64,000 nt of DNA from Bacteroidota bacterium. GTDB taxonomy: Bacteria > Bacteroidota > Bacteroidia > SXHM01. Within the stretch, counting starts at the first letter, position 1; each line of letters begins with the position of its first letter. The DNA lies in the NCBI GenBank assembly GCA_947478465.1, contig CANJWH010000003.1:1-64000 (forward strand), written 5' to 3'. Shown one piece after another: positions 51,821-60,226 of the stretch. Both the position numbers and the translations under genes were made by a program. Under the pieces are notes generated by a model, which saw only the letters and a program-made list of their open reading frames with translations, searched no databases and was not told the DNA's origin.

Positions 51821-52332
51821 TGATGATGCCCGCCCGGTCCGTGAACGTGACCGTGTGCTAATTCATCAGCAGTAGCCGCTCTTAAAGCAACTACCTCGCC
51901 TTCAAAACGCAGGTGTTGTCCTGCCAGCGGGTGGTTAAAATCCATGGTTACATCATTGATTCCAACTTTTGTCACAACGCCACGCATGTGATGACCTTCA
52001 TTATCCTGCATGGGAATAATAGCTCCCACTTTTAGCATATCGCGTTGAACTTCTCCTTTCTCATTTTTAAAAGCTTCTATAGGAAGGTCAACCAGATTAT
52101 CAGGATGTTTTTCACCGTAAGCATCTTCAGGTTTAATGCTGAAGTTGAAGGTGTCACCAAGTGAAAGACCGTTAAGATTTGCTTCAAATCCGGCAATCAT
52201 TCCGCCCACACCAAAAAGGAAAGTGAGTGGATTGTTTTTTCCTGCCTCTTCAATAAATTTCTCTTCTCCGCCTTCCGGTTTTGAATTGAGTTTGTAGGTT
52301 ACTGACACTACTGAGTTAAGTGTTATTTTCAT
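51817..52332 (-). CDS. FKBP-type peptidyl-prolyl isomerase, SlyD-like, with His-rich tail
   Basis: 171 residues from the ATG at 52332. The track ORF extends 89 residues upstream through a palindromic repeat and is not coding there. The FKBP part (about 1-70) is SVVSVTYKLNSKPEG with FLFGVGGMIAGFEANLNGLSLGDTFNFSIKPEDAYGE; the insert-in-flap domain (about 75-130, IPMQDNEGHHMRGVVTKVG) and NHPLAGQHLRFEGEVVALR complete a SlyD-like chaperone/isomerase. The C-terminus HGHVHGPGGHHH should bind nickel or zinc, as in SlyD. Probably cytoplasmic, as no signal is seen. Confidence 0.92.
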   Translation of the reverse strand: MKITLNSVVSVTYKLNSKPEGGEEKFIEEAGKNNPLTFLFGVGGMIAGFEANLNGLSLGDTFNFSIKPEDAYGEKHPDNLVDLPIEAFKNEKGEVQRDMLKVGAIIPMQDNEGHHMRGVVTKVGINDVTMDFNHPLAGQHLRFEGEVVALRAATADELAHGHVHGPGGHHH

Positions 52333-52388
52333 ATTTTTTTGAATTTTTTTGCATAGGTAATACTTTTTCCTGCAATGAGAAAATGTTT

Positions 52389-52462
52389 CGTCATTGCGAG
52401 AGAGGAACGAACGATGCAATCTCAATAAAATACCAGATTGCTTCGCTATGCTCGCAATGACG
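52389..52462. repeat. palindromic dispersed repeat (CGTCATTGCGAG type)
   Basis: A perfect 12-bp outer inverted repeat (CGTCATTGCGAG at 52389-52400, CTCGCAATGACG at 52451-52462) encloses a 7-bp inner one (GCAATCT / AGATTGC). This is a REP-like element of a type widespread in bacterial genomes. It fills the gap between the divergent FKBP and aminotransferase genes. Confidence 0.85.
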
Positions 52463-52501
52463 GGATGATTTCCTACTTTTATTCCCGAAACAAAAAGAGC
52501 C

Positions 52502-53656
52502 ATGCAATTTCCCGGAGAAGTAACTTCACGATTACCAAAAACAGGTACCACTATTTTTACTGTAATGTCAAAACTTGCCGCTGAAGTTGGTGCCACCAAT
52601 CTTTCGCAGGGTTTTCCGGATTACAGCAGTTCACATGATTTGTTTGACAAGGTGCATCACTACATGAACAAGGGTTTTAACCAATATGCACCTATGCCGG
52701 GTTTAATTGGTTTGCGCGAAGCCATTGCAGAGAAGATTGAAAAACTGTATGCAACAAAATACAATCCCGAAACGGAAATAACCATTACAGCCGGAGCCAC
52801 ACTTGCCATTTATACAGCCATTGCAGCTTTAATTCGTGAAGGTGATGAAGTGATTGTATTTGAACCTGCTTATGATAGTTACACACCTTCTGTAGAGCTG
52901 AACGGAGGTATTCCAATTTATATTCAGTTAAAGCAACCCGATTTTCACATCGACTGGAATGAGGTGCGTAAATTAGTTTCTCCTCGCACCAAGATGATTA
53001 TTATCAATAGTCCGCATAATCCAACAGGAAGTGTTTTAAGTGAAACAGATTTGCATGAACTGGAAAAGCTCACCAATGATTCAAATATCATTGTTTTGAG
53101 TGATGAAGTGTATGAGCATATTATTTTTGACGGGCAGCAACACCAGAGTGTGTGCAGATTTCCAAAACTTGCTGAACGAAGTCTCGCAGTTTTTTCATTT
53201 GGAAAAACATTTCACAATACAGGCTGGAAAATGGGTTATGTTGTAGGTCCTGAAAATTTAATGACAGAATACCGTAAGGCACATCAATACATTGTTTTCA
53301 GTTGCAACACACCAATACAAATGGCACTGGCAGATTTTCTGAAAGAAGAAAATAATTATTTAAGTCTTCCCGGTTTTTATCAGCAAAAAAGAGATTACTT
53401 CAATTCACTGATAAAAAATTCACGTTTCAGTTTTGTGCCCAGTGCGGGAACGTATTTTCAGTTGGTGAAGTACGAGAACATCTCACAAGAGAAAGATACT
53501 GAGTTTGCAGTTCGCATTACCAAAGAAAATAAAGTTGCTTCTATTCCTATTTCTGTTTTTTATCACGAGGGAGTGGATAATAAATACATACGGTTTTGTT
53601 TTGCTAAAAGTGAGGAAGTGCTTACTGCTGCAGCAGAAAAACTTTGTAAAATATAA
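52502..53656 (+). CDS. PLP-dependent methionine/glutamine-type aminotransferase (YbdL-like)
   Basis: 384 residues, fold type I class I/II. The substrate-side opening PGEVTSRLPKTGTTIFTVMSKLAAEVGATNLSQGFPDY and NQYAPMPGLIGLREAIAEKI are typical of the methionine-specific YbdL/KAT group; the PLP lysine is in SFGKTFHNTGWKMGYVVG (about 238), with NSPHNPTGSVL and SDEVYEHI lining the site. It probably transaminates methionine or the methionine-salvage keto acid, using glutamine or aromatic donors. The omega-amidase gene follows with no gap, which supports a glutamine-linked reaction, because omega-amidase removes the alpha-ketoglutaramate formed. Confidence 0.92.
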   Translation: MQFPGEVTSRLPKTGTTIFTVMSKLAAEVGATNLSQGFPDYSSSHDLFDKVHHYMNKGFNQYAPMPGLIGLREAIAEKIEKLYATKYNPETEITITAGATLAIYTAIAALIREGDEVIVFEPAYDSYTPSVELNGGIPIYIQLKQPDFHIDWNEVRKLVSPRTKMIIINSPHNPTGSVLSETDLHELEKLTNDSNIIVLSDEVYEHIIFDGQQHQSVCRFPKLAERSLAVFSFGKTFHNTGWKMGYVVGPENLMTEYRKAHQYIVFSCNTPIQMALADFLKEENNYLSLPGFYQQKRDYFNSLIKNSRFSFVPSAGTYFQLVKYENISQEKDTEFAVRITKENKVASIPISVFYHEGVDNKYIRFCFAKSEEVLTAAAEKLCKI

Positions 53657-54451
53657 ATGGAAGACTTAAAAATATCACTCATTCAAACTCAACTGCACTG
53701 GGAAAATGTGGACAAGAATATTTCCATGTTCGATGAGTTATTGAACAGTGTCAAAGAGCAAACAGATTTAATAATTCTTCCTGAAATGTTCAGCACCGGT
53801 TTTACGATGAACACTTCTGTTGCTGAAACCATGGACGGAAAATCAATGTCCTGGCTGAAAGAAAAAGCGAAAGAAAAAAACTGTGTTATTACCGGAAGCC
53901 TAATGATTAATGAAACTGGTAAAAACTACAACCGCTTAATCTGGATGCATCCTGACGGTAATTTTCAAACTTATGATAAACGCCATCTTTTCCGCATGGC
54001 GAATGAACAAAATCATTTTACCGCAGGAGAAAAGAAACTGATAGTAAAAATAAAAGGCTGGAATGTTTCACCTCTCATATGTTATGATTTACGTTTTCCT
54101 GTTTGGAGCAGAAATGCGGCAGCATCGCGTGGAGGAGCAGGCTGGTATGATTTATTGATTTATGTTGCCAACTGGCCTGCGCGGAGAAGCCTTGCATGGA
54201 ATACACTGGTTCCTGCACGTGCAGTGGAGAATCAAAGTTATGTTGTTGCCGTAAACCGCATTGGTGCTGACGGATATAATGTGGATTATTCGGGAGACAG
54301 TGCTTCTTATAATCCGTTGGGAGAAAAGTTAAGCACCATTCAGCCGAATGAATCAAAACACGAAACGATAACACTTTCATGGAAATTTTTGCAGGATTAT
54401 CGTGAGAAATTTCCTGCCATGCTGGATGCCGATGACTTTGAAATAAAATAA
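53657..54451 (+). CDS. omega-amidase / carbon-nitrogen hydrolase (YafV/Nit2-like)
   Basis: 264 residues of the nitrilase superfamily. The catalytic triad is visible: Glu43 in LPEMFSTGF, Lys108 in YDKRHLFRM, Cys142 in ICYDLRFPVW. The family's tetrameric sandwich fold spans the whole protein. YafV/Nit2 enzymes hydrolyse alpha-ketoglutaramate or alpha-ketosuccinamate to the keto acid and ammonia. The ATG follows the aminotransferase stop directly, and the next gene follows its stop directly, so the three genes are one transcript. Known bacterial neighbours (YbdL-YafV pairing) agree. Confidence 0.92.
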   Translation: MEDLKISLIQTQLHWENVDKNISMFDELLNSVKEQTDLIILPEMFSTGFTMNTSVAETMDGKSMSWLKEKAKEKNCVITGSLMINETGKNYNRLIWMHPDGNFQTYDKRHLFRMANEQNHFTAGEKKLIVKIKGWNVSPLICYDLRFPVWSRNAAASRGGAGWYDLLIYVANWPARRSLAWNTLVPARAVENQSYVVAVNRIGADGYNVDYSGDSASYNPLGEKLSTIQPNESKHETITLSWKFLQDYREKFPAMLDADDFEIK

Positions 54452-55063
54452 ATGGAAGAAAAATTCGCGAAAATAATCTCTATCATTTTTCAGCCTCTGA
54501 TGATGCCGCTGTTAACTCTGCTGATACTGTTTAACAGCGATACATTTATTGCTTTCAGCATCGCAGATGAGATGAAAACATTTATCTATTTCCTGTTCAT
54601 AGCATTTACGGTAGTGTTGCCTACTATGATTTTTCTTTGGCTTATAAAACGCGGAGTCATCTCCAGCCTGGATATGCCTGAGGCCTCAGAGAGAAAAATT
54701 CCATTTCTCATTTCCATTATCTTGTATTTTGCGTTGTATTATTTGTTGCGCAAACTAGCACTGCCGGAACTGGTTTATCTGTTATTACTCGGAACAATTT
54801 TATCCATTGTAGTTTGTTTTTTCATCACCATCATCTGGAAAATCAGTATCCATATGATTGCTGTTGGTGGTGTTATAGGAAGCTTGCTGGCATTGTCAAT
54901 CCGCTTAGGTGCAGATTTTATTTTTCCGATATACGTAGTTACACTTCTGGCAGGTTTTATCGGTTATGCAAGACTTAAATTATATGCACATACACCTGCA
55001 CAGGTATATTCCGGCTTCATTGTTGGAACAGCATTGATGGCAGGGATTATTTTCTTTGTGTAG
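54452..55063 (+). CDS. six-TM membrane protein, PAP2-related
   Basis: 203 residues with about six TM helices (about 15-30, 45-65, 80-100, 108-128, 135-150, 160-180). The IWKISIHMIAVGG and ARLKLYAHTPAQVYSG motifs resemble parts of the PAP2 phosphatase core (KxS/GH and R-x-H), and Bacteroidota homologues are labelled PAP2-like; the full PAP2 catalytic signature (KxxxxxxRP) is not evident, so activity is doubtful. It follows the omega-amidase stop with no gap. Its link to the aminotransferase pair is unclear and could be simple operon packing. Confidence 0.65.
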   Translation: MEEKFAKIISIIFQPLMMPLLTLLILFNSDTFIAFSIADEMKTFIYFLFIAFTVVLPTMIFLWLIKRGVISSLDMPEASERKIPFLISIILYFALYYLLRKLALPELVYLLLLGTILSIVVCFFITIIWKISIHMIAVGGVIGSLLALSIRLGADFIFPIYVVTLLAGFIGYARLKLYAHTPAQVYSGFIVGTALMAGIIFFV

Positions 55064-55069
55064 AATTCC

Positions 55070-55131
55070 CGTCATGCTGAACTTGTTTCAGCATCTCACT
55101 CTTAAGACCCTGAAATAAATTCAGGGTGACG
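55070..55131. repeat. double-hairpin dispersed repeat (CGTCATGCTGAA...TTCAGGGTGACG)
   Basis: Outer CGTCA/TGACG ends enclose two 8-bp hairpins, ATGCTGAA/TTCAGCAT (55074-55094) and ACCCTGAA/TTCAGGGT (55107-55127). It lies between the convergent membrane-protein and leuS genes and may act as a bidirectional terminator. The type is a known REP-like form in many bacteria. Confidence 0.82.
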
Positions 55132-55135
55132 TTAA

Positions 55136-58054
55136 TCAGACAACAATATTCACAATCTTTTTATGCACCACAATCACCTTTTTAGGCTGTTTGCCTTCAA
55201 GGTATTTTTGTGTTTGCTCTAATGCCATCACTTCTTTCTCCACATCCTCTTTTGAAAGTGCAACATCAAGCTCCTGAAAGAAACGTGTTTTGCCATTAAA
55301 TGAAACAGGATAGCTGAATGAATTCTCAACCGTGTGTTCTTCTTTGTATTCAGGCCATTTGGCAATTGTTACGCTTTCAGTATGCCCAAATTTATTCCAT
55401 AATTCCTCAGCAATATGAGGAGCTAAGGGAGCAATCAAAACAACCAATGGTTCTAATATTTCACGTTTGTTGCATTTCAAATCGGTGAGTTCATTTACAC
55501 AAATCATAAATGTGCTCACGCATGTATTGAACGAAAGCTTCTCAATGTCATCAGTGATTTTCTTGATGGTTTTGTGAAGCACTTTTAATTCTGCTTTTGT
55601 TGCAGTCTCATCAGAAACGTTTTGATACAGCTTCCAGAATTTTTTCAGAAAGCCCGAAACACCTGTAATTCCATTGGTGTTCCAGGGCTTGCTTTGCTCC
55701 AGCGGACCAAGGAACATTTCATACATGCGTAAAGTATCTGCTCCGTATTTCTCTACCAACTCATCTGGGTTTACAACATTCCATTTTGACTTGGACATTT
55801 TTTCGACTTCTGGTTTAAGCCAAACTTTATCTCTAAAAAGTTTGCCTTCTATTTTCGGTTTAATTTGATTCTTTTCTTCTACGGTTGTTGGCCAGAAAGA
55901 AAAGTAATCTTCAATTGTTGCAACCCGAGCAGTCTTGAATTTAGAATATGTATCTTTTAATTTTTCAAGTTCTTCGCTTGTTAAAAAATATTCGCCATTT
56001 GAAAAGGAAACAGATTCAACGGGGATTCTTTCCATTAAAGTATTTGGTAGTCTTTCTCCTAAATTTAAAGGGAAAAGAAGCATCTCTGTTGAGTCGTCTG
56101 GCTTTGTGAGTTCTTCCTCTGAAATAGGTTCATCACTGCTATTCTCAAGTGCAGATAACAAGTCCTTAGTATAATTTGGATTCAAACTTTTATAAGCTAC
56201 GCCAACAAATTTTGTTTCCCCCTGTATCATCCCCTGATTTACCAATTTCTTTGCAGGTTCTTCAATAGAAATAAATCCACGGTCTTTCAAAAATTTTGTC
56301 CAGAAGCGCACATACAATAAATGTCCTGTAGCGTGTTCTGAACCACCTAAATAAAAGTCAACATCTTTCCAGTAATCAGCTGCTTCTTTGGAAACAAACT
56401 CTTTGTCGTTATTCGGATCCATGTAACGCAGATAATACCAGGAGCTACCAGCCCAGCCTGGCATAGTGGTAGATTCGTAATCGTACTGTCCTTTGTATTT
56501 CCAGTCTTTCGCTCGCGCTAGTGGCGGTTCGCCATCCTCTGTTGGTAAAAATTTATCTACTTCAGGCAACACAACCGGCAAATCTTTTTCATCAACTGCA
56601 AACGGAATTCCGTCTTTATAATAAATAGGAATTGGCTCGCCCCAATAGCGCTGACGACCAAAAGCAGCATCTCGCAAACGGTAATTTATTTTTCCTTTTC
56701 CTAATCCACGTTTTTCAATTTCAGCAATTATTTTCTTGATTGCAAATTTCACTTCCAAGCCATTCAGGAAATCTGAATTAATCATTTTTCCATCCTTGCT
56801 TTCGTTTGCTTCCTTGTCAATGTCGCTTCCTTCAATCACAGGAATAATGGGCAAACCAAAATGTTTTGCAAAACTCCAGTCGCGTTGGTCTCCACCCGGT
56901 ACCGCCATAACAGCGCCTGTTCCGTAACCTGCCAACACATAATCACCAACCCAAACCGGAATCTGTTTTCCGGTAAAAGGATGAATAGCATAAGCGCCCG
57001 TAAATTGTCCTGTTATTTTTTTTACATCCGCCTGACGCTCACGCTCACTGCGGTTTTTGGCGTAGTTTAAATACGATTCAACATCTTGTTTGTATTCGGG
57101 TGTTGTAATTTTTTCTACTAAATCATGTTCAGGTGCTAAAGTCAAAAATGTAATTCCGAATAATGTATCTGGTCTTGTTGTGAATACTTCAATTGTCCAT
57201 TCTCCATTGTCCATTTTAAATTGCAGCGAAGCACCTTCACTTTTTCCAATCCAATTCCTCTGAGCTTCTTTAATTGATTCACTCCAGTCAATAGAATCTA
57301 AACCGGTTAATAATCTTTCAGCATAATCAGTGTTGCGCATACTCCATTGTTTCATCAACTTTCGCTCAACAGGATAGCCGCCACGTTCCGAAACACCGTC
57401 TTTCACTTCATCATTTGCCAGCACCGTTCCCAATGCAGGGCACCAGTTCACAAATGCTTCGCCCAAATAAGCAATGCGATATTCCATAAGCACATCGCTC
57501 TTTTCTTTTTCATTTAACTCATTCCACTTCTTGTCTCCATCTAACTTCCAACTTCCAGCTTCTAACTTCTGAATCAAAGTTTCAATTGCTTCCGCTTTAT
57601 TCGTTTCAGGATTATACCACGAATTAAAAAGCTGTAGAAAAATCCACTGAGTCCATTTGTAATAACTAGGGTCAGAAGTTTTAACTTGTCTGTCCCAGTC
57701 AAATGAAAAACCTAATTTATCTAATTGTTCGCGGTAGCGTTTAATGTTTTGTTCAGTTGTTAAAGCCGGATGCTGTCCTGTTTGAATAGCATATTGTTCA
57801 GCAGGCAAACCAAATGAATCATAGCCCATCGGATGCAATACATTAAACCCCTGCGAACGTTTATAGCGCGAATAAATATCGGAAGCGATGTAGCCCAGCG
57901 GATGACCTACGTGCAGCCCAGCACCTGAGGGATAGGGGAACATATCCAATACATAATATTTTGGCAATGAACTATCGTTTTTAGGAGCGAATGTTTTTTT
58001 ATCGGCCCAGTATTTCTGCCAGCGCTCTTCTATTTCTTTGTGATTGTATTCCAT
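55136..58054 (-). CDS. leuS: leucine--tRNA ligase
   Basis: 972 residues, longer than typical (about 860-930). HIGH appears as GLHVGHPLGY (about 48) and KMSKS as EKMSKSKWNVVNPDE (about 750). The editing CP1 domain has TTRPDTLFGITFLTLAPEHD and GTGAVMAVPGGDQRDW. The C-terminal anticodon-binding part ends with VHKKIVNIVV. Two regions are enlarged: QKLEAGSWKLDGDKK (about 160-180) and the stretch of some 110 residues before KMSKS (ALENSSDEPISEEELTKP...). The first looks repeat-derived. It charges tRNA-Leu and is expressed alone. Confidence 0.96.
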   Translation of the reverse strand: MEYNHKEIEERWQKYWADKKTFAPKNDSSLPKYYVLDMFPYPSGAGLHVGHPLGYIASDIYSRYKRSQGFNVLHPMGYDSFGLPAEQYAIQTGQHPALTTEQNIKRYREQLDKLGFSFDWDRQVKTSDPSYYKWTQWIFLQLFNSWYNPETNKAEAIETLIQKLEAGSWKLDGDKKWNELNEKEKSDVLMEYRIAYLGEAFVNWCPALGTVLANDEVKDGVSERGGYPVERKLMKQWSMRNTDYAERLLTGLDSIDWSESIKEAQRNWIGKSEGASLQFKMDNGEWTIEVFTTRPDTLFGITFLTLAPEHDLVEKITTPEYKQDVESYLNYAKNRSERERQADVKKITGQFTGAYAIHPFTGKQIPVWVGDYVLAGYGTGAVMAVPGGDQRDWSFAKHFGLPIIPVIEGSDIDKEANESKDGKMINSDFLNGLEVKFAIKKIIAEIEKRGLGKGKINYRLRDAAFGRQRYWGEPIPIYYKDGIPFAVDEKDLPVVLPEVDKFLPTEDGEPPLARAKDWKYKGQYDYESTTMPGWAGSSWYYLRYMDPNNDKEFVSKEAADYWKDVDFYLGGSEHATGHLLYVRFWTKFLKDRGFISIEEPAKKLVNQGMIQGETKFVGVAYKSLNPNYTKDLLSALENSSDEPISEEELTKPDDSTEMLLFPLNLGERLPNTLMERIPVESVSFSNGEYFLTSEELEKLKDTYSKFKTARVATIEDYFSFWPTTVEEKNQIKPKIEGKLFRDKVWLKPEVEKMSKSKWNVVNPDELVEKYGADTLRMYEMFLGPLEQSKPWNTNGITGVSGFLKKFWKLYQNVSDETATKAELKVLHKTIKKITDDIEKLSFNTCVSTFMICVNELTDLKCNKREILEPLVVLIAPLAPHIAEELWNKFGHTESVTIAKWPEYKEEHTVENSFSYPVSFNGKTRFFQELDVALSKEDVEKEVMALEQTQKYLEGKQPKKVIVVHKKIVNIVV
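57541..57571. repeat. CTTCCAACTTCCAGCTTCTAACTTC-type repeat within leuS
   Basis: An array of four near-copies of the 6-8-base unit AACTTCCA/GCTTCTA, within a coding insertion of leuS. It encodes the peptide KLEAGSWKLDG. Similar GAAGTTGGAAG-type strings occur as scattered minirepeats in many Bacteroidota genomes. Confidence 0.5.
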
Positions 58055-58116
58055 AATTTCTGCTTGTTCCTGAAGCGCGCGAAGTTAATCAGAATTGAGA
58101 TATAAGAATTCTATTT

Positions 58117-58124
58117 TAACTTTG
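58117..58124 (+). promoter_or_regulatory. -7 box TAACTTTG of the carbonic anhydrase gene
   Basis: An exact TAnnTTTG match 23 bases before the ATG, with ATTG 19 bases upstream at the -33 position. Confidence 0.6.
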
Positions 58125-58147
58125 GAAAATCAAATCCTGAAAAACAT

Positions 58148-58792
58148 ATGATAGAATACAAACAGATTTTTGAGAATAATAAAAAATGGATTGAGCAGAA
58201 GCAAAATTCTGAAGCAGATTTTTTTGAAAAGCTGAATAAAGAACAGCACCCTGATTATCTATACATCGGTTGCAGCGACAGTCGCGTAACTGCTGAAGAT
58301 TTGATGGGAGCTGAACCTGGAGAAATTTTCGTGCACCGAAATGTTGCTAACATGGTAATCAGCATTGATCTGAATGTGATGTCAGTAATTAATTATGCGG
58401 TACGCCATCTGAATGTGAAGCATATCATTGTTTGCGGACATTATAATTGTGGTGGTGTGAAAGCTGCCATGACTTCAAAAGATTTAGGAATTCTGAATCC
58501 CTGGTTGCGAAATATTCGCGATGTGTATCGCTTACATAAAGAAGAATTGAATGCCATTGAGGATGAGCATTTACGCTACAACCGATTAGTTGAGTTAAAT
58601 GTAAGAGAACAATGCATCAATGTAATTAAAACTGCTGCAGTTCAGGAGCATTATATAAAAGACAAATTACCAACCGTTCACGGCTGGGTGTTTGATATTT
58701 CAAACGGTAAAATTATAGACCTGGATATTGATTTCAGGAAAGAACTGGAAGGTATCCGCGAGATTTATAACTTAATGGGAACAGGTAAATAA
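58148..58792 (+). CDS. beta-class carbonic anhydrase
   Basis: 214 residues. The zinc ligands are C42, H98 and C101 (IGCSDSRVTAEDL and CGHYNCGGVKAAM), with the catalytic dyad D44-R46 in CSDSR. RNVANMV, the dimer-interface motif, and MSVINYAVRHLNVKHIIVCGH are also typical. It interconverts CO2 and bicarbonate in the cytoplasm, supplying bicarbonate to carboxylases. It has its own promoter; the stop abuts the convergent HlyD-type gene stop with no intervening bases. Confidence 0.95.
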   Translation: MIEYKQIFENNKKWIEQKQNSEADFFEKLNKEQHPDYLYIGCSDSRVTAEDLMGAEPGEIFVHRNVANMVISIDLNVMSVINYAVRHLNVKHIIVCGHYNCGGVKAAMTSKDLGILNPWLRNIRDVYRLHKEELNAIEDEHLRYNRLVELNVREQCINVIKTAAVQEHYIKDKLPTVHGWVFDISNGKIIDLDIDFRKELEGIREIYNLMGTGK

Positions 58793-60187
58793 TTATTCTT
58801 TTTTCTTCTTTCCGTAAAGTTCTTTTTCGTCTACTACTTGTACCTCATCTTCTGCTTTTAATAGCTTTGAAACCTGACTGTAAGGTGCAGTGATAACTTC
58901 TGTATTTTCCTGTAAGCCAGAAATTATTTCAATGTAGTTGTTATCCTGAATTCCTGTTTTTACATACACCAATTTTGCTTTTCCGTTTTCCAAAACAAAA
59001 ACACATTCTTTAACCTCTACTTCGGTTTCGGCAACAGTTTTTTTCTCGCTTTCTTCCGTTGCATCGGCAAACTCTTTTTCTTTAAATTTTTTCTTTTCTT
59101 TCTTCTCTTCAGGCATTAATGTGTCATTTGCGGAGCGCGATGTTACTGCTTGAATAGGAACAGAAAGAATATCCTTTGATGTTTTGGTACGAATTTCCAC
59201 AGTTGCTGACATTCCCGGGCGGAAAGGAGAAAGCAAGGGTTGTTTTTCGTTCACTAAATCTTTGTAAGATTCCTGTAGAATGCGAATTTTTACTTCAAAG
59301 TTGGTTACCTGATCAACCAAAGCTCCAGAAACATTTGCAGAGTTGGCAATGCTGGTAACAACACCGCGAAATTTTCTGCCGATGTAGGCATCCACTTCAA
59401 TGTCGGCACTATCGCCAACTCCAACACGCACAATATCGTTTTCGTTTACATCAACATTCACCTCCATTTCATTCAAATTGGCAATGGTCATAATCTCTGT
59501 TCCTGCCATTTGCGAAGTGCCTACTACACGCTCACCTTTCTCAACTGAAAGCTTTGAAATAGTTCCGCTTACTGGTGAAAAAATGGTTGTCTTGGTTAAA
59601 TTTTTCTTTGCTTCCTGTAGGGCTGCCTGCGCACTTTTTACACTAAAATCTGCACCATTTACGTTTTGTTTTGCAGCTTCTACTTCGTTCTTAGCAACTT
59701 CATAACTTGACGTTGCAGCATCATATTCCTGTTCTGAAATTACTTTTTGTTCAAACAGTTTTTTGTTGCGTTCATACAAAGCTTTTGCATTTGTGTATTG
59801 AGCATCAACCTGCGCTTTTCTTGATTTGGCATTGGCTAGGGTTGCTTTTGAAGTATTGAGTCCAGCCTCCAAACGCTCAACTGTTGATTGCTGAATATCC
59901 GGGTCAATGCGCAGCAGCAATTGCCCTGCTATTACTTTATCGCCTTCTTTTACTGTTAGTTCAATAATTTCACCGGGAACATCGGGTGAAATTTTTACCT
60001 CTGCTTCAGGTTGTACTTTGCCACTGGCAGCAACGGTTTCAACGATTGTGCGTTTGGTAACTTTTTCAATACTTACTTCAGTAGTATCGCTTTTGCCAAT
60101 CCAGCCCTGTTTTTTACCAATTATTAAAGCAATAATAATAATGACGGTTGCAATGCCTGCAATAATCAGAAGTTTGTTGTTCTTCAT
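58793..60187 (-). CDS. efflux periplasmic adaptor subunit (HlyD/MacA-like membrane fusion protein)
   Basis: 464 residues. A single TM helix (about 5-24) anchors the protein. The order is: beta-barrel/lipoyl strand (VAASGKVQPEAEVKISPDVPGEIIELTVKEGDKVIAGQLLLRID), a long coiled-coil hairpin (about 95-200, VERLEAGLNTSKATLANAKSRKAQVDAQYTNAKALYERNKKLFEQKVIS), the second lipoyl half (TIFSPVSGTISKLSVEKGERV), barrel domain and membrane-proximal region. An acidic Lys/Glu insert (EKKEKKKFKEKEF, about 380) is unusual. It links an inner-membrane transporter to TolC; it follows the TolC gene by 39 bases. No inner-membrane partner is adjacent; the MacB-type ATPase at 1668 is a candidate. Confidence 0.9.
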   Translation of the reverse strand: MKNNKLLIIAGIATVIIIIALIIGKKQGWIGKSDTTEVSIEKVTKRTIVETVAASGKVQPEAEVKISPDVPGEIIELTVKEGDKVIAGQLLLRIDPDIQQSTVERLEAGLNTSKATLANAKSRKAQVDAQYTNAKALYERNKKLFEQKVISEQEYDAATSSYEVAKNEVEAAKQNVNGADFSVKSAQAALQEAKKNLTKTTIFSPVSGTISKLSVEKGERVVGTSQMAGTEIMTIANLNEMEVNVDVNENDIVRVGVGDSADIEVDAYIGRKFRGVVTSIANSANVSGALVDQVTNFEVKIRILQESYKDLVNEKQPLLSPFRPGMSATVEIRTKTSKDILSVPIQAVTSRSANDTLMPEEKKEKKKFKEKEFADATEESEKKTVAETEVEVKECVFVLENGKAKLVYVKTGIQDNNYIEIISGLQENTEVITAPYSQVSKLLKAEDEVQVVDEKELYGKKKKE

Positions 60188-60226
60188 GAAAAGATTTTTT
60201 TAAAACGCAGGCAAATGTAATGATGA

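Noticed and set aside
52333-52599. N-terminal 89 residues of the track ORF containing FKBP
   Set aside because: It passes through the palindromic repeat and into the first codons of the divergent aminotransferase gene; the FKBP fold begins at the ATG at 52332.
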